Of a stretch of DNA of 64,000 nucleotides, positions 8,479-18,300 are shown piece by piece. Under the pieces are notes generated by a model. The model did no database searches. It was not told where the DNA came from and saw nothing but the letters and a program-made list of their open reading frames with translations. The DNA is from Fibrobacter sp. UWB11 (GTDB lineage Bacteria > Fibrobacterota > Fibrobacteria > Fibrobacterales > Fibrobacteraceae), in the NCBI RefSeq assembly GCF_900143015.1, contig NZ_FSRT01000001.1, forward strand, positions 434,001 through 498,000, in the 5' to 3' direction. Position 1 is the first letter of the stretch. Each line of letters begins with the position of its first letter. The position numbers were made by a program, and so were the translations under genes.

Positions 8479-8684
8479 AAAATCAAATTATTGATTGTCA
8501 GTCCTGCAAAGAACAGGATCAAGTATCCGTACCAGAGACCTGTCGGAACGTAGTTCCAGATACGCTTGTATTTTTTCGGCTCATCCTTATTTTTATCCTT
8601 GATGCGGATAATGTTTTTCTTGAGATAAAAACCGCAGAGTGCAAGACCTGCGATGCTGATAAGAATGAGAAGTACGTATACCAT
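8475..8684 (-). CDS. Small membrane protein, 69 residues
   Basis: Two hydrophobic helices (about residues 2-21 and 49-67) flank a short, highly basic loop (LKKNIIRIKDKNKDEPKKYK). This suggests a two-pass inner-membrane protein. The family is not recognised. The TATATTTA box at 8689-8696 (minus strand) ends 4 bases before the ATG and there is no Shine-Dalgarno, so translation may be leaderless. The gene is isolated, with repeat DNA on both sides. Confidence 0.6.
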   Translation of the reverse strand: MVYVLLILISIAGLALCGFYLKKNIIRIKDKNKDEPKKYKRIWNYVPTGLWYGYLILFFAGLTINNLIF

Positions 8685-8703
8685 ATTTTAAATATAGCAT
8701 AAT

Positions 8704-8763
8704 GCGAGAGTCGCGACAATTTTGCTTGCAAAAATTGTCATGACCAAGCAGTGCAGTATGCAC
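8704..8763 (+). repeat. Three-hairpin dispersed element, copy A
   Basis: Order: GCGAGAGTCGC (8704-8714, a GCGA/TCGC mini-hairpin), arm GACAATTTT, loop GCTTGC (8724-8729), arm AAAAATTGTC, fixed block ATGACCAAGC (8740-8749), then a second hairpin GTGCA-GTA-TGCAC (8751-8763). The fixed blocks match copies B, C and D, while the arm sequences differ but still pair (one extra A in the 3' arm here). It lies in the intergenic region upstream of the fibro-slime gene. Confidence 0.75.
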
Positions 8764-8874
8764 TTTAGCGGAGTACCATATAGCATATTGGTAAAAAAAT
8801 TATATATTAAGTACAAACTTTTATTCAGTGCTAGAGCGAGTTTTTTTTCGCTGTGGCTATAATAAGGAGGAACA

Positions 8875-10485
8875 ATGAATAGGAATAAAAGAAATATGGC
8901 ACTAATAGTGCCAATTATGGTGTTTTTGGCCGCTTGTGCAGAAGATGATCCTGCGCCAGATGGTTTTGTTAATGGACCTCAGCAAAAAACGACCTGCCCT
9001 ACGGATGGTGCTAAACCTCTTGCGAAAGAGGGGGCTAATGTCGATGCGTCTTCGCTTAGTTTAGATGTCGTTATTCGCGATTTCCAGCAGAATCATCCAG
9101 ATTTTGAAAACTTCTCGGAAGAAGCGGTAGATCATTTGGATGATATCTATAACTATGAGACTGCGACCGGTGCAGCCATGAAAGCATTTGGTTTTGATGA
9201 AGATTGGTATGCGGCAACGTCTTACCACAATACATGCGGTAACATGTACACTTTCGAAAAATTTGGGGCGGGGATTCAAATAGGTGTTGATGGCCTGCCG
9301 ATGCAGGTGAATCCCTTTTTGCCATCGTATTTGCAGCAGGTTTCTACGGGCCCGGTCCTAGAATACGGGGAATGTGCTGAGACTGCGACTGCAATATCGG
9401 GGCCTAGGTTTTTGCGCGGCTACAAAAATGCTCTTGATAACGTGAATGGCACAAAGTGCCCTGGTGGGAAAAATAATTGGGCAAATCCGGTTGTTTACAC
9501 ACCTGGCATGGTGGATCCTTATTTGCTATTTACGAAGTTGGATAATAACGAGAGCCTTAATATGTATGAAGGGGTTGTCGTTCAAAAGTTGAATGAACGC
9601 TGTGACAACAGAAATTTTGATCAGTGGTTTGCTGATGTGCCTACTGTAAACAAGCGCATCAATATGGTCCTTGATCTTTCGAAGTCTTCAGACGAAAATA
9701 ATGACTTTGTTTACAATTTTAATTCCAACAATGGAGGGTTCTTCCCGCTAGATAGTGTGAATCCGGTGAATCGAGAATGGGTGATGGCAAAACCTTGTAA
9801 TCCGTCCATCCAGCCGACGGGTTCTTGTGAAATTTTTGAACCTCAATCGCTTTCCATATTCTGCCCACCTTACAAGTATCAGTATGCTCCAACTCAGCAG
9901 GATTTGTATGGTCAGAGTACCGCTAAGCTTTGTGCAGACTGGCTCAATGCGGGTGGTCCGCGTGCCGTAAATTCCGAAGGTACTGGACATAGTGCCGCTT
10001 TGCAGGCTGTTACAATGAACGGAGCTCTTGGCTTGCAACACTTCCGCAATTATGGCTTTACCATGATGGGGTATATGAATTTCCAGTACAAGGCATCAAA
10101 CCAGTTGCCTGAACCGGAAGTGCTGAAGTTTATTAGTAGTGGTGACTTGTGGGTGTTTGTTGATGGCGTTTTGGTTGTTGACTTGGGCGGTACACACTTA
10201 CCTGCTCCGGGTAGCGTGAACATTCAGACTCTTGCTCAAAATAATCATGGTTGCCATGTCGGAGAACCTTTGGCCGCGTATTCAAGTTGCAAAGGTGCAT
10301 CCGATGTAACGGGCTGGGCAGATGGATCCTCTCACCATTTGCATTTCTTTGTCGCTAACCGTCAGACCGAAATTTCTGATTTCTCGATGTCGCTCCCCTC
10401 GTCTTTTGTTGCAAGTGCCAGTGAAATTTCATATTCCGGCGAAGCGGAGAAGAAGGGTGAGGAAAGCGATGGTTGCGCATATTAA
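8875..10485 (+). CDS. Fibro-slime domain lipoprotein
   Basis: A surface lipoprotein of 536 residues (lipobox LAAC, Cys21). The C-terminal half carries the fibro-slime signature, with LWVFVDGVLVVDLGGTH at about residues 422-438, a PA14-like carbohydrate- or adhesion-related fold, and Asn/Gly-rich loops. In F. succinogenes such proteins are abundant outer-membrane proteins linked to contact with plant fibre; their exact role is not known. A strong AAGGAGG lies 6 bases before ATG 8875, and a GC-rich terminator follows at about 10506. It stands alone in its transcription unit, with copy A of the three-hairpin element upstream. Confidence 0.82.
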   Translation: MNRNKRNMALIVPIMVFLAACAEDDPAPDGFVNGPQQKTTCPTDGAKPLAKEGANVDASSLSLDVVIRDFQQNHPDFENFSEEAVDHLDDIYNYETATGAAMKAFGFDEDWYAATSYHNTCGNMYTFEKFGAGIQIGVDGLPMQVNPFLPSYLQQVSTGPVLEYGECAETATAISGPRFLRGYKNALDNVNGTKCPGGKNNWANPVVYTPGMVDPYLLFTKLDNNESLNMYEGVVVQKLNERCDNRNFDQWFADVPTVNKRINMVLDLSKSSDENNDFVYNFNSNNGGFFPLDSVNPVNREWVMAKPCNPSIQPTGSCEIFEPQSLSIFCPPYKYQYAPTQQDLYGQSTAKLCADWLNAGGPRAVNSEGTGHSAALQAVTMNGALGLQHFRNYGFTMMGYMNFQYKASNQLPEPEVLKFISSGDLWVFVDGVLVVDLGGTHLPAPGSVNIQTLAQNNHGCHVGEPLAAYSSCKGASDVTGWADGSSHHLHFFVANRQTEISDFSMSLPSSFVASASEISYSGEAEKKGEESDGCAY

Positions 10486-10505
10486 CTTTTAATGGTTATA
10501 GAAAA

Positions 10506-10541
10506 TAGGGGCCCTTTCGGGGGCCTTTATTGTTTTTTTCT
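10506..10541 (+). terminator. Rho-independent terminator after the fibro-slime gene
   Basis: GGCCC-TTTCGG-GGGCC with wobble pairs extending the stem, followed by a T-rich run (TTATTGTTTTTTT). It ends just before the next gene's start. Confidence 0.7.
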
Positions 10542-10553
10542 ATTTTTTTAATT

Positions 10554-11483
10554 ATGAAACAGTTATTTACTTTTTTGTCAATTTTGTTGATGCTTGCAAC
10601 AAGTTCGTTTGCAACTTATGTCGCAGTGCTTGAAACGGCGGCCGATGGCAGTGCCAAGGATAGTGTGCCATTTTTGGACCGCCAGTACCTTACTAACGTA
10701 TTGCGTGAGCAGGCTGTCAAGGAACTCCCTGCGGTGCAGAATTACACCATCATGACTCGCGAAAACATCCAGCAGATGTTGCCACCGAGTAAATCCATCG
10801 AGGACTGCGAAGGTAGCTGCCTTGTAGAAACGGGGAAGAATATTGCTGCCGATTATGTTTGCCAAGCTCGCGTGGGCCGCTTTGGAAATTCGCTTACGCT
10901 TTCGGCTGAACTTTACGAGACTGCGGGGAATAAGCTTATTGCAAGTTTCAACGGACGTGGTTCTGATGTGAATGAACTTCTGGCTGTTATTGAAGCGAAA
11001 TCTCCTGAATTTTTCCATAGCGTTAAAGAATTGGAAATGTTCAAAAGAGGTAAGGTCGATAATTCTGTAGTTAAAGAAACGGCTACTGTAGATTCGGCTG
11101 TTGCTCCATTGCCGGATCCGACACCTGCTAAAGTTCCTGTTGTTGAAACTCCGCTTGTTGCAAAAGAAGCGGTGAGTGAAAATAAAGTTGGTGCAAGTAT
11201 CCCCGCGAATGTTGGGGCGCAGGCTCCGGTGAAAGAACAGTCCGCAAAGAAAGGTATCCATTGGGTACCGCTAAGCATCAGCGCTGTTGCGACTGTAACA
11301 GGTGTTGTGCTTGCTGTGGTCGGAAACAGCAAGGCGAAGAATGCTTCCGAGAAAAAGTATTCTACAGAAACTGAATACAAGAAGAATCACGATGACGCTA
11401 AATCCGGGCAGACATTGCGTGGCGTGGGTATTGGTATTGCGATTGCCGGTGCTGTTGGTATTGGGCTTAGCTTTGCGTTCTAG
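10554..11483 (+). CDS. Secreted/envelope protein with C-terminal membrane pair
   Basis: The 309-residue protein begins with a signal peptide (cleavage near SSFA-TYV). Residues 20-170 form a domain with two close Cys (DCEGSC) that resembles the alpha/beta N-terminal domain seen in TolB- or CsgG-like outer-membrane-associated proteins (ITAADYV, then ELYETAGNKL style). Residues 180-240 are a Pro/Ala/Val linker. The C terminus has two hydrophobic helices (SISAVATVTGVVLAVVG and GVGIGIAIAGAVGIGLSF) with a charged loop between. Function unknown. ATG 10554 begins the signal peptide; an upstream in-frame start at 10530 lies inside the terminator tail and is unlikely. It precedes the FISUMP gene by 9 bases and is probably co-transcribed. 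Confidence 0.6.
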   Translation: MKQLFTFLSILLMLATSSFATYVAVLETAADGSAKDSVPFLDRQYLTNVLREQAVKELPAVQNYTIMTRENIQQMLPPSKSIEDCEGSCLVETGKNIAADYVCQARVGRFGNSLTLSAELYETAGNKLIASFNGRGSDVNELLAVIEAKSPEFFHSVKELEMFKRGKVDNSVVKETATVDSAVAPLPDPTPAKVPVVETPLVAKEAVSENKVGASIPANVGAQAPVKEQSAKKGIHWVPLSISAVATVTGVVLAVVGNSKAKNASEKKYSTETEYKKNHDDAKSGQTLRGVGIGIAIAGAVGIGLSFAF

Positions 11484-11492
11484 GAGGGAATG

Positions 11493-13421
11493 ATGTTAGA
11501 CGAGAGACGAAAGACTAGAGACGAGAGAACGGGTGAAACTTTACAGATGAAATACGAGAGAAAAAACGTCATTGCGAGCGTAGCGAAGCAATCTATAATT
11601 ATTTTATCCGTAGCGTTTTTCTTTTCTGCTTGTACGGATTACGTCTCGCAAATGGAAGATGATTTTGAGGGTTGGAAAAAGGCTCATTCAGAAATAGAAT
11701 CGGATGAATCCTCGTCTAGCGTTGCTGAATCCAGTAGTAGTGAACCAGTTTCATCGTCTAGTGTAAAATCGAATGGCTCTGATGGAGACTACGATTGTTC
11801 TGTGTCTGATGGCGTGAAAGTTGTTTATCCTGCCGGTGGCGAAAAATTCAAGGTTGGGCAAACGATTGATGTTGTGTTTGGAACATCTGTAGAAGATAAT
11901 GGCTACCGCATCATCTTCAAGAACGGAACTTCTGATCAGGGCTTTGATTTGCTCGATGTTACTTACGACGCTGTAATGGATGGCAAGACTTGTAACGAAG
12001 TGAAGGTCAAGCTCTCTGCCGACTTGGGTGTTGAACCGACTATGCACGGCATTATCCGCGTTGCTCCGTACAGTAGGCAGAACAAGGGCGCAAATTCGAA
12101 AGAATTTGTGGTTGAAAAAGGATTAAATGAAGAATCGTCATCGTCATCAATAGTGTCGTCTTCTTCTGCGGCTATTTCGTCGTCTTCAGTAAGTAGCTCT
12201 TCGATAATAACATTGGCATCTGGCGCAGTTGTCCAAAAAGATGTTTCGCTTTATTGGGATGATTATTCGGAATCATATGATATTGTAACGATTGGTTCTC
12301 AGACATGGATGGCAGAAAATCTTTATTCTCAATATATGTCTCCTTACTGTTTCCAGAACCGAACAGACTATTGCGAAATGTATGGTCGTCTTTATACGTT
12401 CAGTCTGACGGAGGATGCTTGCCCCGATGGATGGCATGTGCCGGATACGACGGACTGGAAAATTTTACTTGAAGTCGTTGGTAATAAATCTGCTAAAAAG
12501 CTCAAGTCTGAACAGTGGGCGGGTTCGGATGAATTCGGATTTGGAGTTCTTCCTGCTGGCTCTGGCAAAGTTAGTGATGATTGGAAACAGAGTTACGATG
12601 CCTCAGAATCATGTTTCTGGACTAGTAGCGAAACAGATGGAGAAAATGTGGCTGTTCTGTGTTTCTCTTCCGATGAAAACGAGGCTAAGTGGCAGAAAAG
12701 GTCAAAAACGTCCTTGTATTCTATTCGCTGCATTAAGGGCGAAAAAAAGACGGTTGCCAAGTCGTCAAGCAGCTCAGTGCAGTCCTCTTCGTCATTCTCT
12801 GTTTCGAAGCTGTCCGCAACGATTCTAGGCGATTCCTACTCGGTTGTTGATTTTAATGCCGAGGAAGGGAACATGAATCTTCATCAAAAATGGATGGCGG
12901 AAAACTTGCAGTATTGGGATGATAGCTTTACGTCAACAGAAAAAACGTGCTTTGATGATTATTATGCTTATGAACGAGATAATGGCGTTGATCTTTGCAA
13001 AAAATATGGGCGCTATTATAATACAGAGGAGGCTCTTTTCATCCATAGGCTGTCTACGGATCCGAATGATTGCTGGGTCTTGCCGGATTCGCAAGAAGTT
13101 AAGGAACTGATAGGTATCGTTGGTCATGATATAACAAAACTTTATTCTGAAGAAATGGGTGGGAACAACGAATCTAAGTTTAATCTTCTCCCAGCTGGTT
13201 ACTACGATCGTGATGCTTTGTTTTTGAGTTTGACGGGCAATAAAAGACTTAAAACTTGTTTTTGGATACGGTTAAATAGTCCGAGTAATCCAAGTAAATT
13301 GGCCGCTTACTGCTTCTATGAAAATGGCGAATCTTCAAAGTCTGAGATGACGGACGATGTTCGAAAAGCTCGTCTCCCCATCCGCCTTATATACGATCGG
13401 AATTATTGCCTCACGCATTGA
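11493..13421 (+). CDS. FISUMP-repeat lipoprotein with repeat-encoded N terminus
   Basis: 642 residues from ATG 11493, the start best placed behind AGGAGGG (11482-11488); ATG 11490 is too close. A second ATG at 11547 would start directly before the signal. The hydrophobic segment ends in lipobox FSAC. After Ser-rich linkers come a domain paralogous to the whole lipoprotein at 29107-29538 (DCSVSDGVKVVYP... GYRIIFKN), then a FISUMP repeat (IGSQTWMAENL, CPDGWHVPDTTDW, FWTSSE, SIRCIKG) and a second, degenerate one (KWMAENLQYW, CWVLPDSQEV). FISUMP proteins are a large Fibrobacter-specific family of secreted proteins of unknown function. The leader (11500-11535) and residues encoded at 11568-11594 come from dispersed repeats. 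Confidence 0.75.
   Translation: MLDERRKTRDERTGETLQMKYERKNVIASVAKQSIIILSVAFFFSACTDYVSQMEDDFEGWKKAHSEIESDESSSSVAESSSSEPVSSSSVKSNGSDGDYDCSVSDGVKVVYPAGGEKFKVGQTIDVVFGTSVEDNGYRIIFKNGTSDQGFDLLDVTYDAVMDGKTCNEVKVKLSADLGVEPTMHGIIRVAPYSRQNKGANSKEFVVEKGLNEESSSSSIVSSSSAAISSSSVSSSSIITLASGAVVQKDVSLYWDDYSESYDIVTIGSQTWMAENLYSQYMSPYCFQNRTDYCEMYGRLYTFSLTEDACPDGWHVPDTTDWKILLEVVGNKSAKKLKSEQWAGSDEFGFGVLPAGSGKVSDDWKQSYDASESCFWTSSETDGENVAVLCFSSDENEAKWQKRSKTSLYSIRCIKGEKKTVAKSSSSSVQSSSSFSVSKLSATILGDSYSVVDFNAEEGNMNLHQKWMAENLQYWDDSFTSTEKTCFDDYYAYERDNGVDLCKKYGRYYNTEEALFIHRLSTDPNDCWVLPDSQEVKELIGIVGHDITKLYSEEMGGNNESKFNLLPAGYYDRDALFLSLTGNKRLKTCFWIRLNSPSNPSKLAAYCFYENGESSKSEMTDDVRKARLPIRLIYDRNYCLTH
11500..11535 (+). repeat. 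GACGAGAG-type repeat module within a gene
   Basis: Reads AGACGAGAGACGAAAGAC then TAGAGACGAGAGAACGGG. The same wording is found in three-hairpin copies B (19173-19190) and D (minus strand near 53100-53117). It encodes the charged start of the FISUMP lipoprotein. Confidence 0.5.
11568..11594 (+). repeat. GTCAT hairpin, TTGC class, within coding sequence
   Basis: GTCATTGCGAGCG followed by TAGCGAAGCAATCT: the arms ATTGC and GCAAT pair. The minus-strand copy at 32309-32334 has the same class. Here it is read in frame as VIASVAKQS, part of the signal peptide of the FISUMP lipoprotein. Confidence 0.7.
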
Positions 13422-13614
13422 TAAATTTTATACTCTTGTCACTAATTAGCCCCTATTTTTATAATAGCGGTTGCCTGAGTGCGAAAAAATTTCTCTATTT
13501 GTATCGGTTTTTAGACTGTTCGTGGATTTTTTCCGTTGAAACCCCGGATTTTGGTCCAAAAGGTTTCTGGAGAAGGTCCGTAAGCGAACGTCTATTTTAA
13601 TATAAGAGGTTTAT
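13422..13614. other. Leader of the rimP operon
   Basis: 193 bases without a gene. AT-rich, with a TCTATTTTAATATAAG stretch just before the RBS (AAGAGGT, 13604-13610) that may hold the promoter. No tRNA and no clear conserved RNA structure is seen. Confidence 0.3.
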
Positions 13615-14067
13615 TTGGTCGCCCAAGAAAAACTGAATTCTCTCATTGCCGACGCCTGCAAGTCTGCATCTGTGACGCTTGTAGAAGCTGATGTATTCCG
13701 TGCCGGCAAGCGCAAGACATTGCGGATTTTTATCGACAAGCCCGAAGGTGTTACTATCGATGACTGCACGAACGTGAGTCATTTCCTTTCGGATGCGCTG
13801 GACCTGGATCCCGAGTTGATCGAAGGCGCTTATACGCTTGAGGTTTCTTCTCCGGGAATAGACCGCCCCCTCAAGTCTATGGCGGATTTTAACCGCAACA
13901 AGGGCCGTTTGCTCCGCGTGACCCGCTCGACGGGTAAGCCAGTGACGGGTGAACTTTTAGATGCCGACGAAGAAAATTTGAAGCTCAAGCTCAAGGGCAA
14001 TGCCGGCGAAATCGTCATACCGAGGTCCGAGGTGCTTTCAGCCAAGGTCGAAGTAGAAATTAAATAG
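13615..14067 (+). CDS. rimP: Ribosome maturation factor RimP
   Basis: RimP assists late assembly of the 30S subunit. The 150 residues have the usual N-terminal alpha/beta domain, with the hallmark ending LEVSSPGIDRPLKS (about residues 81-94), and a C-terminal SH3-like domain (GRLLRVTR...GELLDADEENLKLKL). The start is TTG 13615, with AAGAGGT 4 bases upstream; no ATG is available. The gene order rimP-nusA-infB-rbfA-truB-ribF is the classical translation/transcription operon. Confidence 0.92.
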   Translation: MVAQEKLNSLIADACKSASVTLVEADVFRAGKRKTLRIFIDKPEGVTIDDCTNVSHFLSDALDLDPELIEGAYTLEVSSPGIDRPLKSMADFNRNKGRLLRVTRSTGKPVTGELLDADEENLKLKLKGNAGEIVIPRSEVLSAKVEVEIK

Positions 14068-14079
14068 GAAGGTCAACTT

Positions 14080-15303
14080 ATGAAGAACGAACCGAAAGTT
14101 AACTTGCTCGACGTGCTCAAGGACGTCGTTGAAGACAAGAGTGTCGATGATTCCGTGATTTTGGATGCCCTCAAGAAGGCTCTTATTTCTGCGGCTCGCA
14201 AGTATTTGCACATCGAAAAGAAAATCAACGTCGATATCGACATGGAAACAAACGAAGTCCATGTGTTCTTGAACGTTGAAGTTGTGGACGACTATCCGGA
14301 CTACGACCCGAACATGACTGCCGAAGAAGTTGCTGAAATGGACGAAGGCTACATGCTCGTCGAAGAAGCTCGCGACTTTAACGAAGACGCTCAGGCAGGC
14401 GACAGCCTTTATATGGAACTCCCGACCTCCTCCTTCGGTCGTCAGGCAATCCAGACTGCAAAGCAGCTTTTGACCCAGCACATCCGTAGCGCTGAATGCC
14501 AGCGCATTATGGACATCTACCGCAGCCGCATCGGTACGATCATCAACGGTACGGTGCTTCGTTTAGAACAACGTAATGTTATCGTAGACCTTGGCAACAA
14601 GATTGAAGCAGAACTCCCGGCTCGCGAACAGATTCCGCACGAACGTTTGACTCAGGGCGCTTCTGTGAAGGCTGTGATTGCTCGCGTCGAAGAATCTACG
14701 AAGAGCGGTGCTCAGGTTATTTTGTCTAGATCTAATGCAGACTTCCTCAAGGCCTTGCTCCGTCAGGAAGTTCCGGAAATTTACGAAGGCACTGTCGAAA
14801 TCAAGGCTGTGGCTCGTGATTCCAAGAATCGTCGTGCAAAGATCGCTGTTTACTCTCGCGATGAAAAGATTGACCCGGTTGGCGCTTGCGTCGGCATGAA
14901 GGGTGCTCGCGTACAGACGATTGTCCGCGAACTCGGCAACGAACGTATCGACATCGTTCACTGGGACGAAAACTTCGACGTGTTCGTTCAGCGTTCCTTG
15001 GCTCCGGCATCTGTCCTCAAGATGTTCCCGGTTCCAGATACGGACCGTATCGTGATCATCGTGGATGACGAAAACCTCGCACAGGCTATCGGTAAGGGTG
15101 GCCAGAACGTGGAACTCGCCGGTCGCTTGGTGGATCGCAAGCTCGATGTTCATGGAGAACAGGAATGGTCTCAGATGGACGAAGAAGCCAAGAACAACAT
15201 CCTTGCTCCGAACTATGAGGATGAAAGAAGAATGAGAGCGAAGCGTATGGACGAAGACAGAAAGGCAAAGGCCGCTGCTGTCAAGAAGGACGTGAACGCT
15301 TAA
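14080..15303 (+). CDS. nusA: Transcription termination/antitermination factor NusA
   Basis: RNA polymerase-binding factor that controls pausing, termination and antitermination. The 407 residues contain the N-terminal RNAP-binding domain (1-130), an S1 domain (about 140-210, GTVLRLEQRNVIVDLG), and two KH domains (GMKGARVQTIVREL and AQAIGKGGQNVELAGRL). It lacks the C-terminal acidic repeats of the E. coli protein, as is common in other phyla. It has an acidic insertion at residues 65-90. GGAAGG precedes ATG 14080; the gap to rimP is 12 bases. Confidence 0.93.
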   Translation: MKNEPKVNLLDVLKDVVEDKSVDDSVILDALKKALISAARKYLHIEKKINVDIDMETNEVHVFLNVEVVDDYPDYDPNMTAEEVAEMDEGYMLVEEARDFNEDAQAGDSLYMELPTSSFGRQAIQTAKQLLTQHIRSAECQRIMDIYRSRIGTIINGTVLRLEQRNVIVDLGNKIEAELPAREQIPHERLTQGASVKAVIARVEESTKSGAQVILSRSNADFLKALLRQEVPEIYEGTVEIKAVARDSKNRRAKIAVYSRDEKIDPVGACVGMKGARVQTIVRELGNERIDIVHWDENFDVFVQRSLAPASVLKMFPVPDTDRIVIIVDDENLAQAIGKGGQNVELAGRLVDRKLDVHGEQEWSQMDEEAKNNILAPNYEDERRMRAKRMDEDRKAKAAAVKKDVNA

Positions 15304-15366
15304 AAACTTTTGCGCAGGGCAAATAGTTTAACGGAAGAATAAGAAAAGGAATTGAATAGGCTATTC

Positions 15367-18300
15367 ATGACGAATGAATCTCAAATGAAACCTAAGGATT
15401 GGGCTGATGCTCATGGATTGAAGGTTGATGTGGTGATGAAGCTGCTCCGCGATGCAGGTGTTGCAGTTCGTACCCATATGTCCAAATTGGATATGGCAGA
15501 CTTTGAAAAGATTGAGGAGGCTGCCGCTGCCGAAAAACAGAAGCAGGATGCCCGTAACAAGAATCTCAAGAGGCCGACCGCTTCTGAATCTGATTCTTCC
15601 GCTTCCGCTCCTGCAAAGAAGAAGGAAACGTCGGTTGCGACGAACAAGCTCGGTTTGAAGGTGAGCCTTAAGAAAGGCCCGGGTGCCCGCAAGGATGCTC
15701 CGAAGGCTGTCGCAAAACAGGATCCGAAGTCCCCGATAGCAAAGCCTGCTGCACCGGCTGCTGTAAAGCCCGCTGCTCCCGCTCCGGCTGCTGCTCCAGC
15801 CGCACCTGCTGTCGCTCCGAAGCCTGCTCCTGCACCGGTCGCAAAACCGGCTGCACCTGCAACACCGGCAACTGCCGCAGCTCCCGCTCCGGCAGCAAAT
15901 CCGGCCCCGGCTCAATCCGCTCCGGCGCCGAAGCCTGCAGCTCCCGCGCCTGCTCAAACAGCCCCGGCAAAGCCTGCCGCACCGGTTGCTCCGAAGCCAG
16001 CTGCACCTGCTCCGGCCGCTGCAAAGCCCGCTGCTCCGCAGCCGACTATGATGTCTGCTTCTACAGAACTCAAGCAGCCGCCGATGAAGGCTCAGGTCTT
16101 CAAGCCCGATGCCGCAATCCTCGCTCGTATCGAAAAGTCTCGCCAGCAGGCTCAGGCCGCTCGCAACAACCATCGTCCGAATGGCGGCAACCGCAATGGC
16201 GGCAACGGTCAGGGTTACACGGGTACGTTTGGCCGTCTTTCTAACAACGGCAACGGCGGTAACGACAACCGCAACAATAACAACAATAATCGTCGCCCGA
16301 ACGGCGGTAACGCTAGCAGCAGTAGCCGCGGCTATACCGGACGCAACGGCGGATTCTCCAGCGGTTCCATGCAGGAAGCTTTCAATGCTTCCAACAGCAA
16401 TAACCAGGCTCTTGGCCAGAATCAGAACGGCAAGGGCAATGGCAAGGGCCAGAACGGCCGCCATGGCAACGACAAGAACCGTCGCAGCAATACTAAAGAC
16501 CGTCAGGAAATGCAGAGAGAACAGCAGCAGGAAGCCGTACGTCAGAACGTTTCCCGCGTGATGGCCTCCCTCTCCAAGAACCCGGTCAAGAAAGTTTATC
16601 ACAAGGATCACTCCGAAAACAATACGGGTGAAGAAAAGAAGATCCTCAAGACTTCTGACTTCATTACCGTGGGCGAACTCGCTGGTCTTATGGACCAGAT
16701 GCCGGCACGCGTCATTGCAAAGTGCATGGAAATGGGCATGATGGTGACCATCAATGCTCGCCTTGATTTCGAAACGATCCAGATTTTGGCTGATGAATTC
16801 GGTTACGAAGCTCAGCTGATGGAAGAATACGAAGAAGAAGCTCTCGGCATCGAGGAAGAATCTCAGGAAAATCTCCAGCCGCGTCATCCGGTGGTTACTG
16901 TTATGGGCCACGTTGACCACGGTAAGACTTCTCTCCTCGACTGGATTCGTAAGACCCACGTGGTGTCCGGCGAATCGGGTGGCATTACGCAGCACATCGG
17001 TGCATACGAAGTCACCACCAAGCAGGGTAAGGTTACCTTCCTCGATACTCCGGGTCACGAAGCCTTCAGTGCTATGCGTGCTCGCGGTTCCCAGGTGACC
17101 GACGTTATCGTTCTCGTCGTGGCAGCTGACTCCATGGTCATGCCGCAGACGGTTGAATGTATTGAACTTGCAAAGCGCGAAAACGTCCCGATGGTCGTCG
17201 CCATTACAAAGATGGACCTCCCGACCGCAAACCCGGACAAGATTCGCGCCCAGCTCGCAGAACGCGGTGTGGAAGTCGAACAGTGGGGTGGTCAGACCAG
17301 CTGTATCGAAGTTTCTGCACGTACGGGTCAGGGCATGGATGTCCTCCTCGAAACGCTTGCTCTCGAAGCTGAAATTCTTGAACTTAAGGCCAATCCGGAT
17401 ACGCACGCCCGTGGCGCTGTCGTTGAATCCAAGCTTGACGTGGGTAAGGGTTCTATGGCAACGATCCTCGTGCAGAACGGTACACTCCATGTGGGTGACC
17501 CGTTTGTTTGCGGTATCTACGCTGGTCGTGTCCGTGCCATGTTCAATGAACGTGGTGTCCAGTTGAAGGAAGTTCCGCCTTCTGCTCCGTGCCAGGTGCT
17601 CGGCTTTGACGGTACTCCGCAGGCTGGTGACGAACTTGTCGTGGTGGAAGACGAAAAGACCGCACGTGAAATTGCTTCCAAGCGCCGTATGGCTGCTCGT
17701 GAACGCGATCTCCGCGCCCGTAAGACGGTCTCTCTCGAAAACTCCTTCAACGCAAAGAAGGAAGGTACGCTCTCCGAACTCAACCTCATCGTCAAGGCCG
17801 ACGTGGGTGGTTCTGCAGAAGCTTTGGCCGCTTCCCTCGAAAAGCTTACCAACAAGGAAGTCCGCGTCAACATCATCCGCAAGGGTGTGGGTACGATTAC
17901 GGAATCCGATATCCTGTTTGCAACGACCGCACAGGCAATCATTATTTCCTTCCACCTTATGCCGTCTCTCGCTGTCCGCGAAATGGCTCAGAAGGAAGGC
18001 ATCGAAATCCGCAACTACCGCGTGATTTACGACTGCATTGAAGATATCAAGAACGCTGTGGAAGGCCTCCTCAAGCCGATTATGCGCGAAGAACTCGTTG
18101 GCGAAGCCGAAATCCGTCAGGTGTTCAAGGTCCCGAAGGTTGGTCTCATCGCTGGCTGTATGGTTACCGACGGCGAAGTCGACCGCACAAGCCATGTCCG
18201 CGTTTACCGCAATGGTATCGAACTCGGTACGACTGTGGTCCAGTCCTTGAAGCGCATGAAGGACGACGTCAAGTCTGTCGCTCGTGGCTTCGAGTGCGGT

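Noticed and set aside
13422-13614. tRNA or conserved RNA gene before rimP
   Set aside because: No cloverleaf or strong conserved hairpin could be folded by eye.
15361-18195. Very long open frame (944 codons) on the strand opposite infB
   Set aside because: It mirrors the codon bias of infB, has no family motif and no RBS; the plus-strand IF-2 motifs are unambiguous.
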